64,000 nt of DNA from Cinclus cinclus. Lineage: Eukaryota > Chordata > Aves > Passeriformes > Cinclidae. The translations under genes were made by a program, and so were the position numbers. Shown piece after piece: positions 45,389-57,120 of the stretch. The notes under the pieces were generated by a model that was not told the DNA's origin, did not search any database, and worked only from the letters and a program-made list of their open reading frames with translations. Each line of letters opens with the position of its first letter. Position 1 is the first letter of the stretch. The stretch covers positions 4,437,034 to 4,501,033 of the forward strand of contig NC_085059.1 in NCBI RefSeq assembly GCF_963662255.1, written 5' to 3'.

Positions 45389-45703
45389 AACAGAGCTGCC
45401 ATAGATTGTTTGCTGTTGGCACAAGGACATGGATGCCAGGACTTTGAAGGCATGTGCTGCATGAACCTTTCTGATCATAGCGAATCTATACACAAAAGTA
45501 TTCAAGCTCTCAAAGATGGAGTCAAAGAGTTACAAATCAAGGATGACACGGACTGGTTTAATGGACTCTTGAAAAGTTGGGGAAACAAAGGGTGGGTGTT
45601 ACTTATAATGAAAACTGGTTTACTTCATAATTGTTGTTGTTGTACTGTTAATTGTTCCTTCCTTGTTACAATGTTTTTACAAAGTTCTACAAAAATCATT
45701 TAG
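45389..45703 (+). pseudogene. env: ERV env, TM subunit remainder
   Basis: Same frame, after the TAA. It contains the CX6CC motif (Cys at 45434, Cys-Cys at 45455-45460), a coiled-coil-like stretch, and a Cys-rich hydrophobic end (CCCC near the membrane segment). CX6CC marks covalently linked alpha- and gamma-type env; standard betaretroviral env lacks it. Confidence 0.78.
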
Positions 45704-45722
45704 CTCTATTTTTATAGTTAAA

Positions 45723-45736
45723 CAGAAAGGGGAAGA
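45723..45736 (+). other. ERV polypurine tract
   Basis: CAGAAAGGGGAAGA lies directly before the 3' LTR and primes plus-strand synthesis in retroviruses. Confidence 0.8.
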
Positions 45737-46361
45737 TGTGGGAATCGAGCTGCCCGACATCCAAAGCCAGACCAGTGTTTTTGGTGAGTGGCCCCTTGGC
45801 CCCAGACCATGGAGGGCATATGTTTAAGTTAATAACAGTTCCTAAGAAAGTTGTCAAAGGTTTTAAAACTGTTTATGGTAAAGCTTTATAGCCCTCATTT
45901 CCCATTGGTTACCTCCATTCCCAGTTATGTCATCCCTTTTCTCTCCCCAGTTCTGGAAAGTTCTTGTATCCTTGTACCCCCATTGGTTTATGTTCACCGC
46001 ATTGTTCCACCCATCCTACCTTACTGGTTACTGCCCCATATTACTCCTCGCTTGCACCACTTTTCCCTTTACCCATTGGATTATCGTCCTGGACCCACCT
46101 CTCATCATCCCTTATAAATACCCTGGATTTTCCCTCAGCCTTGTCTTCTACCCTTAGCTCTTATAGTGTGTACAGGTGTTTTGGGCCTTCTCCCGCATTT
46201 TCTTTTATGATTATTAAAGTATTTAAATCCAGAGTTGTGGTGTCGACCCGTTCCTCATTTCGCCACGTTAGCCCTGATATCAGGGGAACTTTAGAGGTTG
46301 GTCGGGTAGACTGCCCTCGAGTCTCGCAACTGAAATATTGAAAAACAAAAAAAACCCGACA
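45737..46361 (+). repeat. ERV 3' LTR
   Basis: 625 bp, TG...CA bounded, TATAAATA at 46113 and ATTAAA at 46213. It joins directly to gttaagaggcaacag of the array, equivalent to unit position 1903. Confidence 0.93.
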
Positions 46362-46959
46362 GTTAAGAGGCAACAGGAAGTCACAAAGTTACGGAGGCTG
46401 CTAGATCACCTCCCCAAAAGAAAAAGCTGAAAAAGCTGTGGCTGCTGAGGAAGGGGAGGTGAAGCTTGTGTGGCAAGCTCAGAGCACATTCACAGTGAAT
46501 GAAAGGTGGAAGAGGGAGGGTGACTCTTCCTCAGGAAGTCTACTGATGGGACAAGGGGGAATGGGATCAAACGGAAAGACAGTTGGAAGAGATCTGATGC
46601 TGGAAAGAAGTTCTTTAATCTGAGGCTGCTTGTCCCTGACACAGGGAGCTCTGCACATGTGGGTGCCCCATCCCCAGCAACATCCAAGGCCACATTGGAC
46701 AGGGTTGAAGTGCTGGGAGCTTGCTCAGGTTGGAACCAGATGATTTTTAGGGTCTCTTCCAAGCCAAACCACTCAAGGATTGGATGGTTCTATGGCGTCC
46801 ATCTCCAAGAGAGGAGTGGCCCTGAAGCTTCTGTGACATCACAGGGCCCAGAGTGCTCCAGGTGGAAGGTCCAGGGCCTGGAGACCAGCACAACAGACAG
46901 TTCACCTGCTGCCAGCACTCAGTTCTCCCCCACTCTTCTCTCTCTGCCACGGTGCCAAG

Positions 46960-47484
46960 ATGTTCCTGCTGCCAGTACTCGCTTGTCCCCCGCTCTTCGT
47001 TCTCTGCCTTGGTGCTGAGCTGCTCCTGCTGCCGGGACTTTTCCTGCACTTCTACTGCACCATCAACACCAACAGCATGAGCGCTCCTGTCCCAGTGGAG
47101 GTACAGTGCCATCCCAGGGAGGGGGGCAGCCCTGACTGCCAGGGCAGGCTGCAGCCCTGTGGGGATGGATGCTGGGGACAGGGACCCCAAGCGACATTGT
47201 GCTGCCTCATGCAGACTGCCAGAGACACCATTGAGGATATGGAGGTGGATGAGCAGGATGACACCGAGCCCATGGAAGTGGACGAATATGATGAGACTGA
47301 GCCCATGGAAGTGGATGAGCAGGATGACACCGAGCCCATGGAAGTGGACGAATATGATGAGACTGAGCCCATGGAAGTGGATGAGCAGGATGACACCGAG
47401 CCCATGGAAGTGGATGAATATGATGAGACTGAGCCCATGGACGTCGATGAGAAGGACAAGGAAGAGCCCGTGATCCTGGCATGA
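46960..47484 (+). CDS. Acidic 11-residue-repeat protein, unit 9
   Basis: 174 codons with six repeats. It differs from unit 1 by one residue (Val to Ala in QATLCC). It lies 598 bp after the ERV 3' LTR in the same orientation, so the LTR could act as its promoter. Confidence 0.55.
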   Translation: MFLLPVLACPPLFVLCLGAELLLLPGLFLHFYCTINTNSMSAPVPVEVQCHPREGGSPDCQGRLQPCGDGCWGQGPQATLCCLMQTARDTIEDMEVDEQDDTEPMEVDEYDETEPMEVDEQDDTEPMEVDEYDETEPMEVDEQDDTEPMEVDEYDETEPMDVDEKDKEEPVILA

Positions 47485-47610
47485 GGATGGAGGCCCAGGA
47501 GCAGGACAACCTGATGCTCCCCTGCCCTGCCCACAGGCAGTGCCCAGCCTGGGGCGGGGCTGGCTGGCTCTCCTCAGGGACATGGTGCTCAAGGAAGTCC
47601 TGCTCTGCTG

Positions 47611-47640
47611 CTTCCTTCCTTCCTTCCTTCCTTCCCTCCC
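47611..47640 (+). repeat. (CCTT)n tract, unit 9
   Basis: Short tract of about seven repeats. Confidence 0.95.
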
Positions 47641-50600
47641 AGACTGACAGGGATAATGGGCATCGACAGGGCCCCACTGTAAATATGTTCAGCATGTTCG
47701 AGGCTTTTTTTTATAGGAACAATTTGAAGATTGTTAGCCTAAAGGTCCCAGAATGTTAATCTATAGCTTCTAGATTTTTACAGTATAAGTCCCAGATTGT
47801 TAACAGTATAGTCTTCCTTGTAAATATGTTCTAGAGACTGTTGTTGTTGTTGTTAGAAGTAAATATGTTCTTCAAATGTTTGGCTGAACTTTGTTCAATA
47901 AATACTATTTCTTATTAAAACCTCGCCTCTCTTTGCAATTCCTTTGGGCAACGTTTGCACAGTGCTGGTTTCCACTTGCTCATGGTTCCTGGGGCTGCAG
48001 GTCCCTGGGGGTGCTGGCACAGCCAGCCCTGGCTGGGGGTCCCTGTGCAGGGGGATCCCACTGAGCCAGCACTGCTGTTCCTGGGGCACAGCAGTGTCCC
48101 CAAGGGCAAAGCTCTCACCAGCAGAGAGGGAGCTCTGACAGCAGCAGGCCCTGCAGCAATGCCACCAAAGCAAAGGAAACCTCCTGACACCCTTCCTGCT
48201 GTGGCCACACGGACTCCTGGGCAGGAGCCAGCATCAGGCACAGGGATGCAACATCCACCTCCATGCTCTGAAGGTCACAACAGCCTTGGCAAGTCTGGGA
48301 CCTGCACCCGGGCTGCTGCAGGGGCTGATGTTTAAGGCTTGCAGCCTCCAAAGCCTCTGGGCTTTGCTTCCCCCGCTGCCTTCCATTGCCCTGTGCCCAG
48401 GATCCTCACCCTGCCCGTGTTCCTGCTGCTGCCAGCAGCCCCCAGAGCCCCTCACTCCCTGAGCATCCCCATCACAGGGGGCACTGGCAAATCCCACACG
48501 CTTCACAAAGCAAACTCCCCCACAGTAACCAAACCACTCTTTGGTCAGAGGGTGCCAAGGGGAAGCTCAGCACCAGCTGCTGTTTAAAGCATGCTTTCAA
48601 AAGTGGGTTCAGGCACTCTGGCAGTGCCTGCTGCGCAGCTGAGGCTGTGGGAACACAGCACTGGCTCAGGCCAGCCCTCAGCCCCTCACAGCTCATGCCA
48701 AGGGCCCAGCTCACAAAGCAGTTTCACACCACTTGCTGCAGCTATTTCAAAGGCCTAAATGTCATTCGCAGGAGCCATTTAGTTGCCAACTCAGTGTCCG
48801 TGTCCTGGCAGGAGAAGCCACCAAGGGGCCTCTGCATGTGCACTCAGGGCACTTCCACTGCCATCCCAAAGGGATCGCAAAGGACAGGGCTCTTCTTTCA
48901 GCACTGCTGAGCTCCTCACCCAGCATTGAAGTCTCAGGAAGAGACAAGAATTGAGTGCACCAGGGAAGCTGGCCTCCAAGAAAAGGCATCAATCCCACGG
49001 CCCACCCAAGCCAACGGCCTGCATGTCTGTACCTTCTCCTCCTTCTCTCTTCTCTGCTGTCACTTTGCCCCTTCTCTCTGTCCGGGAGCTTGGCCTCTCA
49101 GACAAATAAAAGATGTGCATCCACACCTAGGCACGGCATAGATGTCTTACACAACTGTCCCTTCTTCCCCGACAGCTGCAAATCCTACAGCTGCCAGACC
49201 TCATCCCTTGCTCCTAGAAAGGGAGAGAAGACTTTCCATTCTAATCCATTGCCCAGCCCTAAGTCAACGACACAGTCAGTAGAAATAGCTGTGAAATCCC
49301 CGGCAGGAACCTGCCAGAAGAGCTACAGCTGTGGAGGGGGAAGCAGCAAACTCCCACCCCCACCACTGCTTTGGACTCCTTGCCAGCTAAAACAGATCCC
49401 ACTCCTGGGATTTTTTTCCATTTTTTGTTAACCACAACTACCATCAATTTAAATCCCTTGAAAACAAGATCACAGGAGGGGTTGCGTGGAAAGGAACCTT
49501 CAATCCCACCCAGTGCAAGCTTTGCCATGGCAGGGACACCTGCCACTGTCCCACGCTGCTCCAGCCTGGCCTTGGGCACTGCCAGGGATCCAGGGGCAGC
49601 CACAGCTGCTCTGGGCACCCTGTGCCAGCCCTGCCCATCCTGCCAGGGAACACTTGCTGACCCATATCCCATCTGAAGCCGCTCCCAGTGCCAACAGGTG
49701 TCACTGCATGCCCTTGGGATGATGGATCAAGAGAAAGCCCCAAGCTTTGAGCAGAGTTCCCAGTGCCTGTGCTGGGGACGTGCCACCCACCTGCCCCTCA
49801 AGCACTCAACTGCCTCGCAGCCAAATGGAGTGTCCAACGGGTAAAGCACTCCCAGAGGATCAAACCCTGGTCACTGCACCAATGACAAGGTCTTTATTGG
49901 GAAAAGAAATGTCGAAGCACAGCGACATTTCTTTTCCAAGCAGGAGACGCTGATCCTGTGCCGGCAGCGCAGGGATGCTGTTATTGCTGGTCCTCATTTC
50001 ATCCCTTTATCAGCTGCAGGGGCACCAGGACAGGCTGTGGTCTCCCAGGGCAGCTCTGAGTGACACTGCTGTCCCCACCAGCTGTCCCCAGCCCTGGGTG
50101 CTGCCACGTGCCCCAGCCTCTGCAGCCCAAAGCACCTGGAGATCCCCCCGAGCATCAGCGATCAGGGCCGCTGCAATCAGCCTGCTGACCCAAAACCTCA
50201 AGTGCTGCCACAAGAAAAGCAGCTGATTCATTGATACCTCGGAATTTCATGTCTCAATGCAAGGACAGGAAGCACCCCTATGCCACCAAATCATTGCTAA
50301 GGGCTTGCAAGCCTCAACGCGGAGATTTCAGCGTTGGACACGCAGTCAGGGCAAGGGTAAATCCACACAGAGATGACTCAGAAATTCCAAAACACACATC
50401 ATGTTGGTCTTGACGCCTTGCTTGTTGGCTCAAGGGCTGTTTCCGTGGGCCACGCTTGCACAGAAAGAAAGGAAGTGCAGCTGCTGAGGAACATCTCCAT
50501 GCCCTCAGCAGGTTTTGGTGCCTTTGCTGCAGGGCCGCTCCTGTCACAGCCCCCTCTCTGATGCTGACACCTTTGCTCTTGGGGACACCAGCCCAGGAAC

Positions 50601-51703
50601 ACCAGCAGGGCCCAGGGTTGGCTCAGGGGGACCCCCCTGTGCACAGGGAATCCCAGCCACGTGGGTGTGCCAGCACCCCCAGAAACACCAAGATCTGGCA
50701 GCACTTTGATCCGCTGCTCTTTCTGCACACGGAACCATCTCCTTCCTTTGCCATCCCAGGAAAATTCAACCTCTACCTCAGCCAAAGATCATTTCCTACA
50801 CATGGCTGATCAGAAATGTTCTTCTGGACTTCCTCCACCAAAACCACCCCCGCATGCCCACAAGACATTCCAGGGCCATCGGGAAACCCTCCACAAACAC
50901 TGCGCAGGCACCCAGGACCACGGGCTTTCCATCTCTGCCATTCAGGCTCCCTGCGCTGCTCCTGGTCATTTTCTCCTCCTCTCTCCATAACTTTGGGAAC
51001 CACAGAGCTCCCAGGCTTTGGCAATTCCCAAGGCCACTGCCATCCTTGACTTTTTGGACACCCCCAGGACTGTGGACAGACACCCCTGTGTTTTCCCGCA
51101 GAAGATGTTAAGAGCCAACAGGAAGTCACAAAGTTACTGAGGCTGCTAGATCACCTCCCCAAAAGAAAAAGCTGAAAAAGCTGTGGCTGCTGAGGAAGGG
51201 GAGGTGAAGCTTGTGTGGCAAGCTCAGAGCATATTCACAGTGAATGAAAGGTGGAAGAGGGAGAGTGACTCTTCCTCAGGAAGTCTACTGATGGGACAAG
51301 GGGGAATGGGATCAAACGGAAAGAAAGTTGGAAGAGATCTGATGCTGGAAAGAAGTTCTTTAATGTGAGGCTGCTTGTCCCTGACACAGGGACTTGTGCA
51401 CATGTGGGTGCCCCATCCCAGCAACATCCAAGGCCACATTGGACAGGGTTGAAGTGCTGGGAGCTTGCTCAGGTTGGAACCAGATGATTTTTAGGGTCTC
51501 TTCCAAGCCAAACCACTCAAGGATTTCATGGTTCTATGGCGTCCATCTCCAAGAGAGGAGTGGCCCTGAAGCTTCTGTGACATCACAGGGCCCAGAGTGC
51601 TCCAGGTGGAAGGTCCAGGGCCTGGAGACCAGCACAACAGACAGTTCACCTGGTGCCAGCACTCAGTTCTCCCCCACTCTTCGCTCTCTGCCACGGTGCC
51701 AAG

Positions 51704-52228
51704 ATGTTTCTGCTGCCAGTACTCGCTTGTCCCCCGCTCTTCGTTCTCTGTCTTGGTGCTGAGCTGCTCCTGCTGCCGGGACTTTTCCTGCACTTCTACT
51801 GGAGCATCAACACCAAGAGCATGAGCGCTCCTCTCCCAGTGGAGGTACAGTGCCATCCCAGGGAGGGGGGCAGCCCTGAGTGCCAGGGCAGGCTGCAGCC
51901 CTGTGGGGATGGATGCTGGGGACAGGGACCCCAAGTGACATTGTGCTGTCTCATGCAGACTGCCAGAGACACCATTGAGGATATGGAGGTGGATGAGCAG
52001 GATGACACCGAGCCCATGGAAGTGGACGAATATGATGAGACTGAGCCCATGGAAGTGGATGAGCAGGATGACACCGAGCCCATGGAAGTGGACGAATATG
52101 ATGAGACTGAGCCCATGGAAGTGGATGAGCAGGATGACACCGAGCCCATGGAAGTGGATGAATATGATGAGACTGAGCCCATGGACGTCGATGAGAAGGA
52201 CAAGGAAGAGCCCGTGATCCTGGCATGA
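51704..52228 (+). CDS. Acidic 11-residue-repeat protein, unit 10
   Basis: 174 codons from the ATG that matches the other copies; the open frame extends 17 codons upstream to 51653 here. It has the FYWSI variant, Asn to Lys (NTKS) and Val to Leu (PLPVE). Six repeats, tail unchanged. Confidence 0.55.
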   Translation: MFLLPVLACPPLFVLCLGAELLLLPGLFLHFYWSINTKSMSAPLPVEVQCHPREGGSPECQGRLQPCGDGCWGQGPQVTLCCLMQTARDTIEDMEVDEQDDTEPMEVDEYDETEPMEVDEQDDTEPMEVDEYDETEPMEVDEQDDTEPMEVDEYDETEPMDVDEKDKEEPVILA

Positions 52229-52354
52229 GGATGGAGCCCCAGGAGCAGGACAACCTGATGCTCCCCTGCCCTGCCCAGAGGCAGTGCCCAGCCTGGGGTG
52301 GGGCTGGCTGGCTCTCCTCAGGGACATGGTGCTCAAGGAAGTCCTGCTCTGCTG

Positions 52355-52380
52355 CTTCCTTCCTTCCTTCCTTCCCTCCC
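52355..52380 (+). repeat. (CCTT)n tract, unit 10
   Basis: The shortest tract in the window, about five to six repeats. Confidence 0.95.
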
Positions 52381-55300
52381 AGACTGACAGGGATAATGGG
52401 CATCGACAGGGCCCCGCTGTAAATATGTTCAGCATATTCGAGGCTTTGTTTATAGGAACAATTTGAAGATTGTTAGCCTAAAGTTCCCAGAATGTTAATC
52501 TATAGCTTCTAGATTTTTACAGTATAAGTCCCAGATTGTTACCAGTATAGTCTTCCTTGTAAATATGTTCTAGAGATTGTTGTTGTTGTTGCTGTTAGAA
52601 GGAAACATGTTCTTCAAATGTTTGGCTGAACTTTGTTCAATAAATACTATTTCTTATTAAAACCTCGCCTCTCTTTGCAATTCCTTTGGGCAACCTTTGC
52701 ACAGTGCTGGTTTCCACTTGCTCATGGTTCCTGGGGTTGCAGGTCCCTGGGGGTGCTGGCACAGCCAGCCCTGGCTGGGGGTCCCTGTGCAGGGGGGTCC
52801 CACTGAGCCAGCACTGCTGTTCCTGGGGCACAGCAGTGTCCCCAAGGGCAAAGCTCTCACCAGCAGAGAGGGAGCTCTGACAGCAGCAGGCCCTGCAGCA
52901 ACGCCACCAAAGCAAAGGAAACCTCCTGACACCCTTCCTGCTGCAGCCACAGGGACTCCTGGGCAGGAGCCAGCATCAGGCACAGGGATGCAACATCCAC
53001 CTCCATGCTCTGAAGGTCTCGACAGCCTTGGCAAGTCTGGGACCTGCACCCGGGCTGCTGCAGGGGCTGATGTTTAAGGCTTGCAGCCTCCAAAGCCTCT
53101 GGGCTTTGCTTCCCCCGCTGCCTTCCATTGCCCTGTGCCCAGGATCCTCACCCGGCCCGTGTTCCTGCTGCTGCCAGCAGCCCCCAGAGCCCCTCACTCC
53201 CTGAGCATCCCCATCACAGGGAGCACTGGCAAATCCCACACGCTTCACAAAGCAAACTCCCCCACAGTAACCAAACCACTCTTTGGTCAGAGGGTGCCAA
53301 GGGGAAGCTCAGCACCAGCTGCTGTTTAAAGCATGCTTTCAAAAGTGGGTTCAGGCACTCTGGCAGTGCCTGCTGCGCAGCTGAGGCTGTGGGGACACAG
53401 CACTGGCTCAGGCCAGCCCTCAGCCCCTCACAGCTCATGCCAAAGGCCCAGCTCACAAAGCAGTTTCACACCACTTGCTGCAGCTATTTCAAAGGCCTAA
53501 ATGTCATTCGCAGGAGCCATTTAGTTGCCAACTCAGTGTCCGTGTCCTGGCAGGAGAAGCCACCAAGGGGCCTCTGCATGTGCACTCAGGGCACTTCCAC
53601 TGCCATCCCAAAGGGATCGCAAAGGACAGGGCTCTTCTTTCAGCACTGCTGAGCTCCTCACGCAGCATTGAAGTCTCAGGAAGAGACGAGAATTGAGTGC
53701 ACCAGGGAAGCTGGCCTCGAAGAAAACGCATCAATCCCACGGCCCACCCAAGCCAACGGCCTGCATGTCTGTACCTTCTCCTCCTTCTCTCTTCTCTGCT
53801 GTCACTTTGCCCCTTCTCTCTGTCCGGGAGCTTGGCCTCTCAGACAAATAAAAGATGTGCATCCTCACGTAGGCACGGCATAGATGTCTTACACAACTGT
53901 CCCTTCTTCCCCGACAGCTGCAAATCCTACAGCTGCCAGACCTCATCCCTTGCTCCTAGAAAGGGAGACAAGACTTTCCATTCTAATCCATTGCCCAGCC
54001 CTAAGTCAACGACACAGTCAGTAGAAATAGCTGTGAAATCCCCGGCAGGAACCTGCCAGAAGAGCTACAGCTGTGGAGGGGGAAGCAGCAAACTCCCACC
54101 CCCACCACTGCTTTGGACTCCTTACCAGCTAAAACAGACCCCACTCCTGGGATTTTTTTCCATTTTTTGTTAACCACAACTACCATCAATTTAAATCCAT
54201 TGAAAACAAGATCACAGGAGGGGTTGCGTGGAAAGGAACCTTCAATCCCACCCAGTGCAAGCTTTGCCATGGCAGGGACACCTGCCACTGTCCCACGCTG
54301 CTCCAGCCTGGCCTTGGGCACTGCCAGGGATCCAGGGGCAGCCACAGCTGCTCTGGGCACCCTGTGCCAGCCCTGCCCATCCTGCCAGGGAACACTTGCT
54401 GACCCATATCCCATCTGAAGCCGCTCCCAGTGCCAACAGGTGTCACTGCATGCCCTTGGGATGATGGATCAAGAGAAAGCCCCAAGCTTTGAGCAGAGTT
54501 CCCAGTGCCTGTGCTGGGGACGTGCCACCCACCTGCCCCTCAAGCACTCAACTGCCTCGCAGCCAAATGGAGTGTCCAACGGGTAAAGCACTCCCAGAGG
54601 ATCAAACCCTGGTCACTGCACCAATGACAAGGTCTTTATTGGGAAAAGAAATGTCGAAGCACAGCGACATTTCTTTTCCAAGCAGGAGACGCTGATCCTG
54701 TGCCGGCAGCGCAGGGATGCTGTTATTGCTGGTCCTCATTTCATCCCTTTATCAGCTGCAGGGCCACCAGGACAGGCTGTGGTCTCCCAGGGCAGCTCTG
54801 AGTGACACTGCTGTCCCCACCAGCTGTCCCCAGCCCTGGGTGCTGCCATGTGCCCCAGCCTCTGCAGCCCAAAGCACCTGGAGATCCCCCCGAGCATCAG
54901 CGATCAGGGCCGCTGCAATCAGCCTGCTGACCCAAAACCTCAAGTGCTGCCACAAGAAAAGCAGCTGATTCATTGATACCTCGGAATTTCATGTCTCAAT
55001 GCAAGGACAGGAAGCACCCCTATGCCACCAAATCATTGCTAAGGGCTTGCAAGCCTCAACGCGGAGATTTCAGCGTTGGACACGCAGTCAGGGCAAGGGT
55101 AAATCCACACAGAGATGACACAGAAATTCCAAAACACACATCATGTTGGTCTTGACGCCTTTCTTGTTGGCTCAAGGGCTGTTTCCGTGGGCCACGCTTG
55201 CACAGAAAGAAAGGAAGTGCAGCTGCTGAGGAACATCTCCATGCCCTCAGCAGGTTTTGGTGCCTTTGCTGCAGGGCCGATCCTGTCAGAGCCCCCTCTC

Positions 55301-56446
55301 TGCTGCTGACACCTTTGCTCTTGGGGACACCAGCCCAGGAACACCAGCAGGGCCCAGGGTTGGCTCAGGGGGACCCCCCTGTGCACAGGGAATCCCAGCC
55401 ACGTGGGTGTGCCAGCACCCCCAGAAACACCAAGATCTGGCAGCACTTTGATCCGCTGCTCTTTCTGCACACGGAACCATCTCCTTCCTTTGCCATCCCA
55501 GGAAAATTCAACCTCTACCTCAGCCAAAGATCATTTCCTACACATGGCTGATCAGAAATGTTCTTCTGGACTTCCTCCACCAAAACCACCCCCGCATGCC
55601 CACAAGACATTCCAGGGCCATCGGGAAACCCTCCACAAACACTGCGCAGGCACCCAGGACCACGGGCTTTCCATCTCTGCCATTCAGGCTCCCTGCGCTG
55701 CTCCTGGTCATTTTCTCCTCCTCTCTCCATAACTTTGGGAACCACAGAGCTCCCAGGCTTTGCCAATTCCCAAGGCCACTGCCATCCTTGACTTTTTGGA
55801 CACCCCCAGGACTGTGGACAGACACCCCTGTGTTTTCCCGCAGAAGATGTTAAGAGCCAACAGGAAGCCACAAAGTTACTGAGGCTGCTAGATCACCTCC
55901 CCAAAAGAAAAAGCTGAAAAAGCTGTGGCTGCTGAGGAAGGGGAGGTGAAGCTTGTGTGGCAAGCTCAGAGCATATTCACAGTGAATGAAAGGTGGAAGA
56001 GGGAGAGTGACTCTTCCTCAGGAAGTCTACTGATGGGACAAGGGGGAATGGGATCAAACGGAAAGAGAGTTGGAAGAGATCTGATGCTGGAAAGAAGTTC
56101 TTTAATGTGAGGCTGCTTGTCCCTGACACAGGGACTTGTGCACATGTGGGTGCCCCATCCCCAGCAACATCCAAGGCCACATTGGACAGGGTTGAAGTGC
56201 TGGGAGCTTACTCAGGTTGGAACCAGATGATTTTTAGGGTCTCTTCCAAGCCAAACCACTCAAGGATTGGATGGTTCTATGGCGTCCATCTCCAAGAGAG
56301 GAGTGGCCCTGAAGCTTCTGTGACATCACAGGGCCCAGAGTGCTGCAGGTGGAAGGTCCAGGGCCTGGAGACCAGCACAACAGACAGTTCACCTGCTGCC
56401 AGCACTCAGTTCTCCCCCACTCTTCTCTCTCTGCCACGGTGCCAAG

Positions 56447-56905
56447 ATGTTCCTGCTGCCAGTACTCGCTTGTCCCCCGCTCTTCGTTCTCTGCCTTGGT
56501 GCTGAGCTGCTCCTGCTGCCGGGACTTTTCCTGCACTTCTACTGCACCATCAACACCAACAGCATGAGCGCTCCTGTCCCAGTGGAGGTACAGTGCCATC
56601 CCAGGGAGGGGGGCAGCCCTGACTGCCAGGGCAGGCTGCAGCCCTGTGGGGATGGATGCTGGGGACGGGGACCCCAAGTGACATTGTGCTGTCTCATGCA
56701 GACTGCCAGAGACACCATTGAGGATATGGAGGTGGATGAGCAGGATGACACCGAGCCCATGGAAGTGGACGAATATGATGAGACTGAGCCCATGGAAGTG
56801 GATGAGCAGGATGACACCGAGCCCATGGAAGTAGATGAATATGATGAGACTGAGCCCATGGACGTCGATGAGAATGACAAAGAAGAGCCCGTGATCCTGG
56901 CATGA
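56447..56905 (+). CDS. Acidic 11-residue-repeat protein, unit 11, 152 aa
   Basis: A short form with four repeats, like unit 5, but otherwise of the unit 1 type (SPDC). It has Gln to Arg in the Cys-rich segment (GRG) and Lys to Asn in the tail (DENDKEE). Confidence 0.55.
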   Translation: MFLLPVLACPPLFVLCLGAELLLLPGLFLHFYCTINTNSMSAPVPVEVQCHPREGGSPDCQGRLQPCGDGCWGRGPQVTLCCLMQTARDTIEDMEVDEQDDTEPMEVDEYDETEPMEVDEQDDTEPMEVDEYDETEPMDVDENDKEEPVILA

Positions 56906-57030
56906 GGATGGAGCCCCAGGAGCAGGACAACCTGATGCTCCCCTGCCCTGCCCACAGGCAGTGCCCAGCCTGGGGCGGGGCTGGCTGGCTCTCCTCAGGG
57001 ACATGGTGCTCAAGGAAGTCCTGCTGTGCT

Positions 57031-57120
57031 CCTTCCTTCCTTCCTTCCTTCCTTCCTTCCTTCCTTCCTTCCTTCCTTCCTTCCTTCCTTCCTTCCTTCC
57101 TTCCTTCCTTCCTTCCCTCC
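57031..57120 (+). repeat. (CCTT)n tract, unit 11
   Basis: About 22 uninterrupted repeats. Confidence 0.95.

Larger units (their letters stand above)
38158..46361 (+). mobile_element. Endogenous retrovirus, beta-like gag-pol, alpha-like env
   Basis: A complete but decayed provirus of 8204 bp: 5' LTR, PBS, leader, gag, dUTPase/protease, pol, env, polypurine tract, 3' LTR. The LTRs begin TGTGGG and end CCCGACA. A dUTPase-like domain next to protease, a YMDD reverse transcriptase and a lysine-type PBS point to a betaretrovirus-like (ERVK-type) backbone. The env has an alpharetrovirus-like transmembrane subunit. Every gene has at least one stop or frameshift, so it cannot replicate by itself. The flanks show no target-site duplication and are out of register with the array. 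It is the only copy in the window. Confidence 0.93.
46362..49207 (+). repeat. Macrosatellite unit 9, 5' part missing
   Basis: Resumes at unit position of about 1903 and continues to the normal unit end. The minus-strand CR1 fragment, the hairpin and arm 1 are absent, so arm 2 has no partner within this part-unit. The 3' flank is of the unit 1 type. Confidence 0.95.
49208..53949 (+). repeat. Macrosatellite unit 10
   Basis: 4742 bp. It shares many private variants with unit 11, such as gcatgcccttggg, cacgtgggtgtgcc, tttgatccgctg and cttctggacttcc. It has a mosaic 3' flank, and the GC box ggggcggggc found 3' of the ORF elsewhere is ggggtggggc here. Confidence 0.95.
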
